DNA of 11,875 nt from Candidatus Levyibacteriota bacterium (GCA_016204425.1 JACQKR010000031.1:1-11875); one strand, 5' to 3'. Shown: positions 5,630 through 11,875, counted from the first letter of the stretch. Program-made: numbers and translations. The notes: a model not told the origin generated them from the letters alone.

Positions 5630-6679
5630 TTATTCCCGTTGTTTTATTGCTCCTCGATGCAGCTCCTCTTGCTCTTGCATGTATCGCAGAACAAGAAGCA
5701 CTGCGAGATTAAAAAGCAATCCAAGAATTGCTGAGAATTGTTCCCGGTAAAACGCGAAAAACTGCGTAAGAAATATGCTGACCAGCACCGATCGCCTGAA
5801 GAACAGATATGCATCAATCCGGGATCGTCGTATTTGCAAAATTCCCAGAATAGCCAAGAATCCTGAGGCGGCTGTTGTAATCAGCTCTGCTTTCTGTGTG
5901 AAGGTGAGTTGAGAAATAATCGTTTCCAGTGGAGAGGCGACCTGTGCAAGGAGAAGATAGAGAACAAGAGGGATTGCAAGGAGCGAGAGAAGCGATTTAC
6001 TGAGGAAAAAAAGGATCAACAATCGAGCAAATCGTGGGGATTGTATCAACCGCTCATAGAAGCGTTGCAGGGTGTGCCGAAGACGGAGAAAAAGTGTCGG
6101 TTTTGCCGGAGGAACAAGTGCAATATCATCAATAAGTTCTTTTAAATGACGGACAACAATATTCTGAGGATCTGCTTTTGCCAGCATGTCAGCAACTTTT
6201 TGTTTTTCTTCTTTGTCCATATCCTGCTGTACTGCTTCCTCAAGCAGTTCCAATGCGTTCAGGAGGTACTCTTTTTTACTGAAAGCACGGGATCGATCGA
6301 TTACACGAAAGAGCAAAAAAAGTGAGATAAAGATGATGTAGAGTATCGCGACAGTCGGTTGGAAAAAATAATTATTATCCTGGGTTATAAACTTTCCCAG
6401 CTCATCAATAAATACGCCAAAGCCAATGCCGCCAATGACTGCGCCTAAATACAATACGACGTTTGAAAGGAAGGAAAGCAAAAGGACAATGCTCAGAAGC
6501 ATAAGCAATCCTCCCCAAAGCATGTGTGCGATATGAAATGAGGCGCCGCCGAGTTGCGGGTAACCGGTCATGTAGAGAAAAAACCGGATGAGAAGAACCG
6601 AGGTGACTGCTGCAACAAGAAACGCCTCAAGCAAATTCCCGGCATTGATGTTTCTTATATAGAATGTTTTTTTCTCCAT
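5630..6679 (-). CDS. Multi-spanning membrane protein of unknown function
   Basis: This 349-residue protein has about eight hydrophobic helices: four in residues 17-126, then a charged cytoplasmic-type stretch (130-215, KEEKQKVADMLAKADPQNIVVRHL), then about four more in 217-333. The most striking motif is GFGVFIDELGKFIT (86-99) followed by NNYFFQP (102-108), where acidic and amide residues lie at the membrane boundary and look functional. I recognise this motif as recurring in uncharacterised bacterial membrane proteins but know no function. It does not look like a canonical transporter family. It is transcribed divergently from the DinB-like gene from back-to-back leaderless promoters. Confidence 0.85.
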   Translation of the reverse strand: MEKKTFYIRNINAGNLLEAFLVAAVTSVLLIRFFLYMTGYPQLGGASFHIAHMLWGGLLMLLSIVLLLSFLSNVVLYLGAVIGGIGFGVFIDELGKFITQDNNYFFQPTVAILYIIFISLFLLFRVIDRSRAFSKKEYLLNALELLEEAVQQDMDKEEKQKVADMLAKADPQNIVVRHLKELIDDIALVPPAKPTLFLRLRHTLQRFYERLIQSPRFARLLILFFLSKSLLSLLAIPLVLYLLLAQVASPLETIISQLTFTQKAELITTAASGFLAILGILQIRRSRIDAYLFFRRSVLVSIFLTQFFAFYREQFSAILGLLFNLAVLLVLRYMQEQEELHRGAIKQRE

Positions 6680-6687
6680 GTATCTTC

Positions 6688-6693
6688 ATTATA
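6688..6693 (-). promoter_or_regulatory. -10 box of the multi-spanning membrane gene
   Basis: A perfect TATAAT on the minus strand (6693-6688) lies 8 nt before the ATG at 6679. No Shine-Dalgarno is visible, which is consistent with a leaderless or near-leaderless mRNA. Confidence 0.55.
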
Positions 6694-6723
6694 ATCCTTC
6701 TTTCTCATTGGCATAGTATTTGT

Positions 6724-6729
6724 TACAAT
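6724..6729 (+). promoter_or_regulatory. -10 box of the DinB-like gene
   Basis: TACAAT lies 8 nt before the ATG at 6738 and no Shine-Dalgarno is visible. The 58-bp divergent region therefore holds two back-to-back, nearly leaderless promoters. Confidence 0.45.
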
Positions 6730-6737
6730 AAGCTACG

Positions 6738-7223
6738 ATGAACGCGCATGACATCATGATGTACGGACAGAAAACGTTCCTCAAGTCTCTTGAGAAGTTT
6801 CCGAAAAAACTCCTTACGATTCCGGGAGTCAGCGGTAAGTGGTCAGGGAAAGATGTGGTCGCACATATAGCAGCGTATGAAGGATTCCTCGTTGAGGCTT
6901 TGACAGGATTTATCGATGGAAAGTCTCCAGATGTGCAAGCAATGAGGAAAGATTATGATAAATGGAATGAAGGTCTTGTTGCAAAGCGCTCGAAACATTC
7001 GTTTGAGGAGTTGGTTGCAGAGCTGAAGAATCATCATGAGCACGCGGTAAGCCTTATCTCCAAGATTCCAAACGCTAAGCTTCGAAAGGTGGGGATGATA
7101 CCCTGGTATGGGAAAGAATATTCATTAGAAGATATGTTTGTCTATCTCTATTATGGTCACAAGAGGGAGCATGCTGCACAGTTAGACCTCTTCCCATCCC
7201 TTCATAAAAAACGAAAAGGGTAA
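6738..7223 (+). CDS. DinB-like / ClbS-DfsB-type four-helix bundle protein
   Basis: This 161-residue protein has the DinB-superfamily pattern: an early helix, then WSGKDVVAHIAAYEGFLVEAL (35-55), and a final helix with LYYGHKREHAAQL (137-149). His43, His141 and His145 correspond to the three ligands of the divalent metal site in this fold, and all are present. PWYGKEYSLEDM (122-133) is typical of the DUF1706/ClbS branch. Known relatives include thiol-dependent transferases and colibactin-type resistance proteins, so a metal-dependent hydrolase or transferase used in detoxification is plausible; the substrate is unknown. No partner gene is apparent. Confidence 0.82.
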   Translation: MNAHDIMMYGQKTFLKSLEKFPKKLLTIPGVSGKWSGKDVVAHIAAYEGFLVEALTGFIDGKSPDVQAMRKDYDKWNEGLVAKRSKHSFEELVAELKNHHEHAVSLISKIPNAKLRKVGMIPWYGKEYSLEDMFVYLYYGHKREHAAQLDLFPSLHKKRKG

Positions 7224-7288
7224 TTTCTTCCATTTTCCTTACACGTCCTTCGCCGGTTTTATACATGGATATAGTAAGCTGATATGCT

Positions 7289-7555
7289 ATGAATGTTCTT
7301 GTTTGGGTAGGTTTTGGTATCGTTGGCGGAGCAATTGCGCATTTTCTTGATTCACGATCAGCAAGGGGTGGCATTATGGGGGCGATGCTCATGGGAATTG
7401 CCGGGTCCATCCTGGGCGGTGTAACGGCAAATTATCTTTTCGGAATAGACTTTATCCGTTTTGATCTGACATCGCTGATTATTGCTTCGGCGGGGACGAT
7501 TCTCTTGCTTTTTATTCACCGTACCGTCTTTACCGATACCGCAGAACGTTTCTAA
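7289..7555 (+). CDS. GlsB/YeaQ/YmgE family stress-associated membrane protein
   Basis: This 88-residue protein is almost entirely hydrophobic, with three membrane helices (about 3-20, 29-50, 60-79). The Gly-rich pattern GFGIVGGAIAHFLD and GGIMGAMLMGIAGSILGG is characteristic of the family once called transglycosylase-associated. Members are inner-membrane proteins induced by stress in other bacteria; their biochemical role is not established. No Shine-Dalgarno is seen. TATAGT (7270-7275) or TAAGCT (7275-7280) upstream could be the -10, giving a very short leader. The stop codon is 3 bp from the end of the convergent DUF4258-like gene. Confidence 0.88.
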   Translation: MNVLVWVGFGIVGGAIAHFLDSRSARGGIMGAMLMGIAGSILGGVTANYLFGIDFIRFDLTSLIIASAGTILLLFIHRTVFTDTAERF

Positions 7556-7558
7556 TGC

Positions 7559-7900
7559 TTAAAAGCCGAGTTGCTTGGAAAACGCATGAAGAACTTTTTT
7601 CAAAAATGATCCTTCCTGTCCTTCTTGCTGTCTTGTTCCGCCGGAAGTAGTGATCGGGGGTTCTGCCCAGCATGAAAGGATCAGCCACTCCCCCCGTTCG
7701 TTTTTCTTTGCCACGACCGAAACGAGCGATCTCCCGTAATATTTTTGGTACACCTGTGAGCCGTTATTCTGCCCGGGTTTTGATGTATCAGGGTGTTGGA
7801 ATGCCGATGCTGCAATATCCTGGGTAAGCCCACGATCACTCAAGCGATTCAGTGCATGATTTGTCCAGATTGCGCCTTTATATTCACGATAAAAATTCAT
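7559..7900 (-). CDS. DUF4258-like small protein
   Basis: This 113-residue protein has a compact core: WTNHALNRLSDRGLTQD (12-28), a GSQVYQKYYGRSLVSVVAKKN beta region (47-67) and GEWLILSCW (70-78). The N-terminal NHALxRLxxRG followed by strands ending in a VVAKK...WxxxxxW pattern is typical of DUF4258/BrnT-like RNase-fold proteins. Activity is not established, and no antitoxin-like neighbour is present. The C-terminus (85-113) is variable. The ATG overlaps the TGA of an upstream 14-codon ORF (ATGA at 7900-7897), which suggests translational coupling. It lies directly downstream of truB on the same strand. Confidence 0.75.
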   Translation of the reverse strand: MNFYREYKGAIWTNHALNRLSDRGLTQDIAASAFQHPDTSKPGQNNGSQVYQKYYGRSLVSVVAKKNERGEWLILSCWAEPPITTSGGTRQQEGQEGSFLKKVLHAFSKQLGF

Positions 7901-7941
7901 TCTAAGAAAAGCCGTTGGAGGGAGTCCGGTTTTCCCATCAT
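7897..7941 (-). CDS. Possible 14-codon leaderless leader ORF
   Basis: The minus-strand frame reads MMGKPDSLQRLFLE then TGA, whose TGA overlaps the ATG of the DUF4258-like gene. A TATAAT (7953-7948), which itself covers the truB stop codon, lies exactly 6 nt before its ATG, the same spacing as at other leaderless starts here. It might set the start of translation of the downstream gene, because that ATG has no Shine-Dalgarno. Such a short ORF can arise by chance. Confidence 0.35.
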   Translation of the reverse strand: MMGKPDSLQRLFLE

Positions 7942-7948
7942 GTATGCA

Positions 7949-8710
7949 TTATACCTTCTCAACATCTGCAAGTGTATAGTCTCCAATTCTCGTTCTTTGA
8001 ATTGCCAGTGCGATTCCTCCTGTTTTCAGGCGGTTGCCAATTGTGTGGGCGAGTGAGCGGACGTATGTTCCGCTTGAGCAGGCTATATGGCAAGAAAGGA
8101 CAGGAAAGGCTTGTTTTTTTTCTTCCAGAATGACATCCCATTGTTTGAGAATCTCTTGTTGTCGAAAGTCTCCGTGAACACTTGCAATCCGTTCGTGGAC
8201 AAGCTGCAGTAGCTTTACGGATTGAATGGTTTTTGTATTATTGATCATAAGAGCAGTGATGGTAATTTCTTTTGAGGGAATCGTAATTTCTGCAATAGTG
8301 CCTTCCCGTGCGTGTTTGTAGAGGGGTTTTCCATCAACGGGCTTTGACGAATACGGGGGGTAGGGCTGTTCATGTATGCCAAGGAATGAAGAAAAAAGTT
8401 TTTTTATCTCACTTTCAGAAGACACAGAGACTGAATCAGCAATGTGTGTTACTTTCCCGAGGATGTCATAGGTGTCTGTTGTGAGGCCGAGCAGCACATC
8501 AAAGGCATACTCTTTTGGCAAATTCTCATAGTCTTTCCGTTTCTTATTTTCCTCCCCGACCAGCACCAGAAGCAGTCCTTCTGCCATCGGATCAAGCCTG
8601 CCTGCGTAGCCCAGCTTCGCATCACGAAGCGCAGGGTGTTTTCGTCTCCATGCCTGAATAGCCTCAAGCGGCGTTATGCAGAGCTGTTTATATAAAAGGA
8701 GGACATGCAT
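7949..8710 (-). CDS. truB: tRNA pseudouridine-55 synthase TruB
   Basis: This 253-residue enzyme isomerises U55 in the T-loop of tRNAs. The catalytic Asp40 sits in LGYAGRLDPMAEGLLLVLVG, the TruB signature. Other family blocks follow: KEYAFDVLLGLTTDTYDILG (67-86), QPYPPYSSKPVDGKPLYKHAREG (114-136) and the C-terminal CSSGTYVRSLAHTIG. The N-terminal block (LLLYKQLCITPLEAI) deviates from the usual DKPxGxTS, which is common in reduced lineages. A C-terminal PUA domain is absent, as in short TruB. I chose ATG 8710 because a TATAAT sits 6 nt upstream; the in-frame ATG at 8731 would lie upstream of that box. Confidence 0.93.
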   Translation of the reverse strand: MHVLLLYKQLCITPLEAIQAWRRKHPALRDAKLGYAGRLDPMAEGLLLVLVGEENKKRKDYENLPKEYAFDVLLGLTTDTYDILGKVTHIADSVSVSSESEIKKLFSSFLGIHEQPYPPYSSKPVDGKPLYKHAREGTIAEITIPSKEITITALMINNTKTIQSVKLLQLVHERIASVHGDFRQQEILKQWDVILEEKKQAFPVLSCHIACSSGTYVRSLAHTIGNRLKTGGIALAIQRTRIGDYTLADVEKV

Positions 8711-8716
8711 ATGAAG

Positions 8717-8722
8717 ATTATA
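8717..8722 (-). promoter_or_regulatory. -10 box of truB (leaderless)
   Basis: A perfect TATAAT on the minus strand (8722-8717) is followed by 6 nt and then the ATG at 8710. The predicted transcript starts on the start codon. Confidence 0.6.
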
Positions 8723-8744
8723 GCATCTCATAGTTTTAGCGGTA

Positions 8745-8753
8745 TGATATAAT
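8745..8753 (+). promoter_or_regulatory. Extended -10 promoter of the alpha/beta-hydrolase gene
   Basis: TGA-TATAAT (8745-8753) is a perfect extended -10, 9 nt before the ATG at 8763. No Shine-Dalgarno is seen. It is back to back with the truB promoter within a 52-bp intergenic region. Confidence 0.6.
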
Positions 8754-8762
8754 CTGATCAGT

Positions 8763-10241
8763 ATGAGCGCTGAGGTGCTTTCAGGTTTTCAGCCACATTC
8801 CGAGATCTTGGATTGGAATCATCGTGGATTACAACCAGTACAAGAATTTGCAACGCTTGAGAATTATATTTTCCGCGGTAATACACCACAGGTTAAGGAT
8901 CAGTTGCGAGAAGCTGTAAAAGTATACCCGGAAAAATATCAGCCAAAATTCAAAAAAGACGTTGCGAACTACCAGGTGACTGAAGTAGTTTCAAAAGAGT
9001 TTCCACACGGCGGAAGTGATGTCGGAGTAGTCTTTCTATCAGGTGGAACTGGTACCGCAACAGGCGATGCCCATATCCCAGCTGAGATATTTCTCAAATC
9101 AAAAGAAAATCTTTCACAAAAAATAGGTTTTGCTGCAGCGCTTAGCTCTTCCGCAAGTCGTGATACTGTCGATACCGCATTCCCTTCAAGCCATGCCGAG
9201 CGAGCCGCTCATCAGGCTGCATTAGTTGTCGATTTGCTGAAACGTAACCCAACAAAAAATCTTTTCGTCCTTGGCCATTCATTGGGAGCTCTTGAAGCAG
9301 CATATATGACACCGATACTTGAGAAATTGATCGAAATAAATGGATTAGAAACGAAGGTTGCCGGTACGATCCTTGCTCACCCGCTTTCTTACTATGAGCA
9401 GCGGGTTGTTTCTTTCGTTAAGAAATTTGTCGATTATCAACGACATTTTATGCAGCCTGAGATTACGCAAAAATACCCTTCACGTCGAGATGTCGCTCAG
9501 GTAGAAGAGGCATACACCCTTGCAAAAGATGGTGGAGAAGGAGAGCTTGCATCACGACTCTATACGCAGCTTCAGGAAATGCAGAAGAGACATGATCATC
9601 CAATTGACTTAACTTCTGAACAGGAAGCAAAACTTATAAACCTTGATGAACAGATTGATCAGTTATGGTTTGGTCAGGATAGACGATTTTTTAAGGGAGA
9701 AGTCTGGCCAAAAAGCAGGAGTCGAAAACTTCATCAGCTTGAAAAAGAGAGAAGAAAAATGCTTAAGCCACTCGTTCAAGATTGGATGCAGACCGGAGAT
9801 ATGAGAGGTTCAAAAGTGCCGATGAAAGCGAATTGGCGAGTAGTGAGAGCAGTATTCCTTCGGAAATTGAGCGACAGCACAATCCGCCCCTTACCACAGT
9901 ATGTACGAGAGCAATTGACAGGGAATGTTGCGGTTGTTTTAGGAGAAATAGACCAGTTGTTTAAAGCAGATGAAGCATTATCGAAAATGGAACTTTGGAC
10001 GACAAGACAACAAGAAGCATATCGAAAAAAGAATCCAGATGTAACAGATGAGGAACTAGAAGAAGTAGGACAATTCTTTCCAAATGCGAGTAGTGTTCAT
10101 GAAGCAATTATCACAAATTGGTCGCACCATGCCCCGGCAACTGATAGCGGGAAGCACGGTGCAATCGTTACTGATTTAATGAAACGGATGTTAACTACAC
10201 AGGAGCAACCTGACAAGAAAACGCAAGTGTATTATCATTAA
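8763..10241 (+). CDS. Large alpha/beta-hydrolase-like protein with big insertion
   Basis: This 492-residue protein has no signal peptide and is probably cytoplasmic. The core shows VGVVFLSGGTGTATGDAH (87-104, oxyanion region), VVDLLKRNPTKNLFVLGHSLGALEAAYM (155-182) with nucleophile Ser173 in GHSLG, and AGTILAHPLSYY (200-211). Residues 212-380 form a long charged helical insertion, probably a lid or partner-binding arm. The fold then seems to resume with VAVVLGEIDQLF (389-400), where Asp397 may be the acid, and SVHEAIITNWSHHAPATDSGKHGAIVTDLM, where His455, His456 or His465 may complete the triad. Lipase, esterase or peptidase chemistry is plausible, but the substrate is unknown. Triad residues other than Ser173 are inferred by order only. 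Confidence 0.8.
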   Translation: MSAEVLSGFQPHSEILDWNHRGLQPVQEFATLENYIFRGNTPQVKDQLREAVKVYPEKYQPKFKKDVANYQVTEVVSKEFPHGGSDVGVVFLSGGTGTATGDAHIPAEIFLKSKENLSQKIGFAAALSSSASRDTVDTAFPSSHAERAAHQAALVVDLLKRNPTKNLFVLGHSLGALEAAYMTPILEKLIEINGLETKVAGTILAHPLSYYEQRVVSFVKKFVDYQRHFMQPEITQKYPSRRDVAQVEEAYTLAKDGGEGELASRLYTQLQEMQKRHDHPIDLTSEQEAKLINLDEQIDQLWFGQDRRFFKGEVWPKSRSRKLHQLEKERRKMLKPLVQDWMQTGDMRGSKVPMKANWRVVRAVFLRKLSDSTIRPLPQYVREQLTGNVAVVLGEIDQLFKADEALSKMELWTTRQQEAYRKKNPDVTDEELEEVGQFFPNASSVHEAIITNWSHHAPATDSGKHGAIVTDLMKRMLTTQEQPDKKTQVYYH

Positions 10242-10267
10242 TTATTCCCCATACTCCTTCTTTTTGT

Positions 10268-10317
10268 GTATACCACCCGGTCCCGCCAGGCGGGACTCCG
10301 CTTGGCCGAAGGTATAC
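10268..10317. repeat. Nested palindromic element between genes
   Basis: Outer inverted repeats GTATACC (10268-10274) and GGTATAC (10311-10317) flank an inner perfect palindrome TCCCGCCAGGCGGGA (10281-10295). The inner sequence resembles the other GC-rich palindromes in the window. It sits just before the IMPase promoter and could fold as RNA or be a small mobile repeat. Confidence 0.7.
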
Positions 10318-10342
10318 GTTGTTTTTTGATTCCAAAGGAGTA

Positions 10343-10348
10343 TACAAT
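10343..10348 (+). promoter_or_regulatory. -10 box of the IMPase-family gene (leaderless GTG)
   Basis: TACAAT lies exactly 6 nt before an in-frame GTG at 10355. A TTGTTT (10319-10324) 18 nt upstream may be the -35. This decides the start of the next gene. Confidence 0.55.
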
Positions 10349-10354
10349 AGCGGT

Positions 10355-11173
10355 GTGGAAGATCCAAAAGAATATCTTTCTCTTATTGAAGCGATGCTTC
10401 GAAGCAGTGGGAAAATCGCAATGGAGCGGTTTGGTGAAGTATTTACCTATAAAACCAAGCAAGACCCGCGGCAAGTCGTGACAGAAGTCGATCTAGCTTC
10501 AGAGAAGCAGATCATTGACGCAATTCGCACCTCGTATCCGACGCATACAATCATTGCTGAGGAATCCGGATTCTCCGATAAAAATAGCCCTTATACATGG
10601 ATCATTGATCCGATTGATGGAACTTCGAACTACTCACGGGGTTTACCCTGGTTTGGCGTGATGATCGCATTGCTCAAGGACTCTCTCCCTCTCGCAGCAG
10701 GTATTTTTCTTCCTGTAACAAATGAGCTCTATATTGCAGGGCGTGGAACCGGTCTTCTGAAAAATGGAAAGCCTGTCAGGATCCCTGATGAAGCACTACT
10801 TCAGAGGAGTTTGGTGAGTTACTGTATCACATCAAGTGATGATCAAGCGCTCAATGCGTTTGAGGCACGAATTGTTGAGCGATTGGCTGCCAAGGTTCTG
10901 AGCGTAAGAACCACAAACAGTGCACTTGATTACGTCTATGCCGCTGAAGGAAAATTGGCTGCAACAATAAATCTGGAAAATAAAATATGGGACATTGCCC
11001 CCGTTATTCTCCTGGCAAAAGAAGCAGGCTGCATAGTAACTGATAGCGATGGAGGCGAATTGGCACTTCGCGTGACAAAAGAGACGTATGTGAAGAATTT
11101 CAGTCTTGTTATTGCACATCCCCAGGTGCATAAAGCGCTTATCGAGCTTATTGCTGCAAACAAAGCCCCATAG
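10355..11173 (+). CDS. Inositol-monophosphatase family phosphatase
   Basis: This 272-residue Mg2+-dependent sugar or inositol phosphatase shows all the signature motifs: IIAEES (metal-binding Glu), WIIDPIDGTSNY (the DPIDGT motif) and KIWDIAPVILLAKEAG (the WDxA motif). SLVSYCIT and the Gly-rich GGELALRVTKETY region also fit. I chose GTG 10355 because it follows a -10 box by 6 nt and starts the first family helix; the ATG at 10319 would place the promoter inside the gene. Relatives act on inositol phosphate, fructose-1,6-bisphosphate, histidinol phosphate or PAP, so the substrate is not assigned. It stands alone downstream of a palindromic repeat. Confidence 0.92.
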   Translation: MEDPKEYLSLIEAMLRSSGKIAMERFGEVFTYKTKQDPRQVVTEVDLASEKQIIDAIRTSYPTHTIIAEESGFSDKNSPYTWIIDPIDGTSNYSRGLPWFGVMIALLKDSLPLAAGIFLPVTNELYIAGRGTGLLKNGKPVRIPDEALLQRSLVSYCITSSDDQALNAFEARIVERLAAKVLSVRTTNSALDYVYAAEGKLAATINLENKIWDIAPVILLAKEAGCIVTDSDGGELALRVTKETYVKNFSLVIAHPQVHKALIELIAANKAP

Positions 11174-11276
11174 TAAAGAATTTCTTATTCATTTCTTACT
11201 ATATCTTCATTCTTTCTTAACTGATGAGTATTAGGCTTAAGCTGTACTTGCAACTGTCATTTATTTTTATCCTAAA

Positions 11277-11284
11277 GGGGGTGA
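11277..11284 (+). promoter_or_regulatory. Strong Shine-Dalgarno site of the 65-aa membrane protein
   Basis: GGGGGTGA matches the ideal GGAGGTGA in 7 of 8 bases and lies 10 nt before the ATG at 11295. This gene therefore uses a leadered mRNA, in contrast to most in the window. The upstream gap (11174-11276) holds no clear promoter beyond a TTGCAA at 11248. Confidence 0.7.
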
Positions 11285-11294
11285 AGTAAAAAAT

Positions 11295-11492
11295 ATGTCA
11301 ACGGTAATAAACAACACTACTCCTGCACAAGAGAGCAGTAGCACCGGTTTTTTACTGGGGATTATTTTGCTGATCATTTTTGCCCTTTTGCTGTTTTTCT
11401 ACGGCGTTCCATATTTGCAGAAAAGTGTTTCTGGTCCTCAAATTACCGTACCAGAAAAAATAGACGTCAATGTGAATAGCCCTTCAAAATAG
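11295..11492 (+). CDS. Small single-pass membrane protein
   Basis: This 65-residue protein has a polar N-terminus (MSTVINNTTPAQESSSTG), one long hydrophobic helix (about 19-41, FLLGIILLIIFALLLFFYGVPYL) and a polar tail with ITVPEKIDVNVN. I recognise no domain; similar short proteins with a VP-x-KIDVNV-type tail appear common in CPR genomes, from memory. The strong Shine-Dalgarno suggests high expression. Its function is unknown, and the adjacent structured region downstream does not clearly relate to it. Confidence 0.75.
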   Translation: MSTVINNTTPAQESSSTGFLLGIILLIIFALLLFFYGVPYLQKSVSGPQITVPEKIDVNVNSPSK

Positions 11493-11504
11493 AAGAATCT
11501 GATT

Positions 11505-11520
11505 GGGAGGCTTGCCTCCC
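11505..11520. repeat. GC-rich hairpin after the 65-aa gene
   Basis: GGGAGG and CCTCCC pair across CTTG, 12 nt after the stop codon. The position suits a terminator, but no U-run follows on the + strand (TGACTTG), so rho-independent termination is doubtful. Confidence 0.6.
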
Positions 11521-11528
11521 TGACTTGT

Positions 11529-11552
11529 CCGCCGAAGCTTTAGCGAAGGTGG
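11529..11552. repeat. Dispersed-type palindromic repeat
   Basis: CCGCC (11529-11533) pairs with GGTGG (11548-11552). Inside, symmetrical GAA/GAA internal loops flank GCT-TT-AGC. It belongs to the same style of small GC-rich palindromes seen at 861-877, 1149-1163 and 10281-10295. No coding function is apparent. Confidence 0.6.
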
Positions 11553-11578
11553 GCGAACGGCTTTTGAACGAGAACCAG

Positions 11579-11859
11579 CTGGATAAAAACCTGTAACCGT
11601 TCCTACGGTTTCCTGACCAGATGATTGAATTGAGGGACTAGCAGTGACCTAGGTATGCCGCCCTGAGTCTTACCCTGATGGGTGTAGTAGTCTACGTGAA
11701 AGAATCCCGCTTGTTGGTCCGCCAACTGGCGGGAAGCTCACATACGGCTAATTCAATTCTACGCCAACCCGCTTCCGCTTTGCAACCAGAATCGTAGCAT
11801 GGTAATATGCCAAGTGCATGGTTAAGGGAATGATTTCGATTGAAATTATTATAGCCTCC
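11579..11859 (+). ncRNA. Candidate structured RNA or transposon end (TnpB/IscB-like?)
   Basis: This gene-free stretch contains a series of stems: AACCG/CGGTT (11595-11610); ATTGAATT (11624-11631) with AATTCAAT (11750-11757) closing a 134-nt domain; ACCC/GGGT (11672-11683); GTAG/CTAC (11684-11695); a long hairpin of GTGA, TCCCGC and TTGG with partners CCAA, GCGGGA and TCAC (11696-11741); GCAT/ATGC (11797-11810); and ATGATTTC/GAAATTAT (11830-11849). The GTGAAAGAATCCC hairpin resembles right ends of TnpB elements, whereas the GGGAA followed by a hairpin and a gene start downstream resembles IscB omega-RNA layouts. Neither is proven and no tnpB remnant is seen. The + orientation is assumed. Confidence 0.4.
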
Positions 11860-11869
11860 TTCGGAGGTG
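11855..11869 (+). promoter_or_regulatory. Shine-Dalgarno sequestered in hairpin, gene start probably beyond the edge
   Basis: CCTCC (11855-11859) pairs with GGAGG (11863-11867) over loop TTC. GGAGGTG (11863-11869) is a perfect Shine-Dalgarno, with only 6 bases left before the window ends, so an ORF may start at about 11876 or soon after. The minus strand instead offers a TATAAT at 11852-11847. Confidence 0.4.
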
Positions 11870-11875
11870 CCTTAG

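Noticed and set aside
11505..11527. Rho-independent terminator after the 65-aa gene
   Set aside because: The stem is good but no U-run follows on the + strand.
11579..11875. 6S RNA, tmRNA, RNase P RNA or SRP RNA
   Set aside because: I looked for their hallmark sequences (tmRNA tRNA-like end, RNase P GAAAGTCC/ACAGAA core, SRP GGAAG/GGTG tetraloop region) and found none. A 6S-like closing stem alone is not specific.

Overview
The window looks like chromosomal DNA from a Patescibacteria/CPR-type bacterium, possibly Microgenomates-like. This is inference without database searching. The supporting signs are small compact genes, divergent gene pairs, many -10 boxes placed 6-9 nt before a start codon (leaderless mRNAs), a tRNA interrupted by a group I intron, small GC-rich palindromic repeats scattered between genes, and several secreted or membrane proteins recognisable only as CPR-like hypotheticals. 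Base composition is moderate, the standard genetic code fits every gene, and TGG encodes Trp.

Left part (1-1292). A truncated DUF2975 membrane protein and a small XRE/Cro-type regulator form a two-gene unit on the + strand. It ends one base from the 3' end of a minus-strand tRNA-Asn(GTT) gene split by a 187-nt group I intron in its anticodon. Upstream of that tRNA lies a small GIY-YIG nuclease gene placed exactly between two near-identical 45/46-bp direct repeats. The repeats are copies of the 5' half of the same tRNA-Asn, each with a GC-rich palindrome replacing its D-loop. This is the most unusual locus in the window.

Middle part (1293-7558). A minus-strand pair encodes a membrane-anchored protein with three NPFD repeats and a secreted Cys-rich repeat protein. 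Divergent from it are a membrane-anchored degenerate LytM/M23-like protein and a pentein-fold amidinotransferase/dihydrolase. An SppA-type signal peptide peptidase follows, converging on a multi-spanning membrane protein of unknown function. A DinB-like four-helix protein and a GlsB/YeaQ-type membrane protein come next on the + strand. Envelope biology dominates this stretch.

Right part (7559-11875). A DUF4258-like small protein, preceded by a possible 14-codon leader ORF, lies downstream of truB (tRNA pseudouridine-55 synthase). Divergent from truB is a large alpha/beta-hydrolase with a roughly 170-residue insertion. An inositol-monophosphatase-family enzyme with a leaderless GTG start and a 65-aa single-pass membrane protein with a strong Shine-Dalgarno site follow. 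The last 380 bases hold no gene but contain many hairpins. They look like a structured RNA or the end of an IS200/IS605-superfamily element (TnpB or IscB type), and a Shine-Dalgarno sequence inside a hairpin sits at the extreme right edge, suggesting a gene begins just outside.
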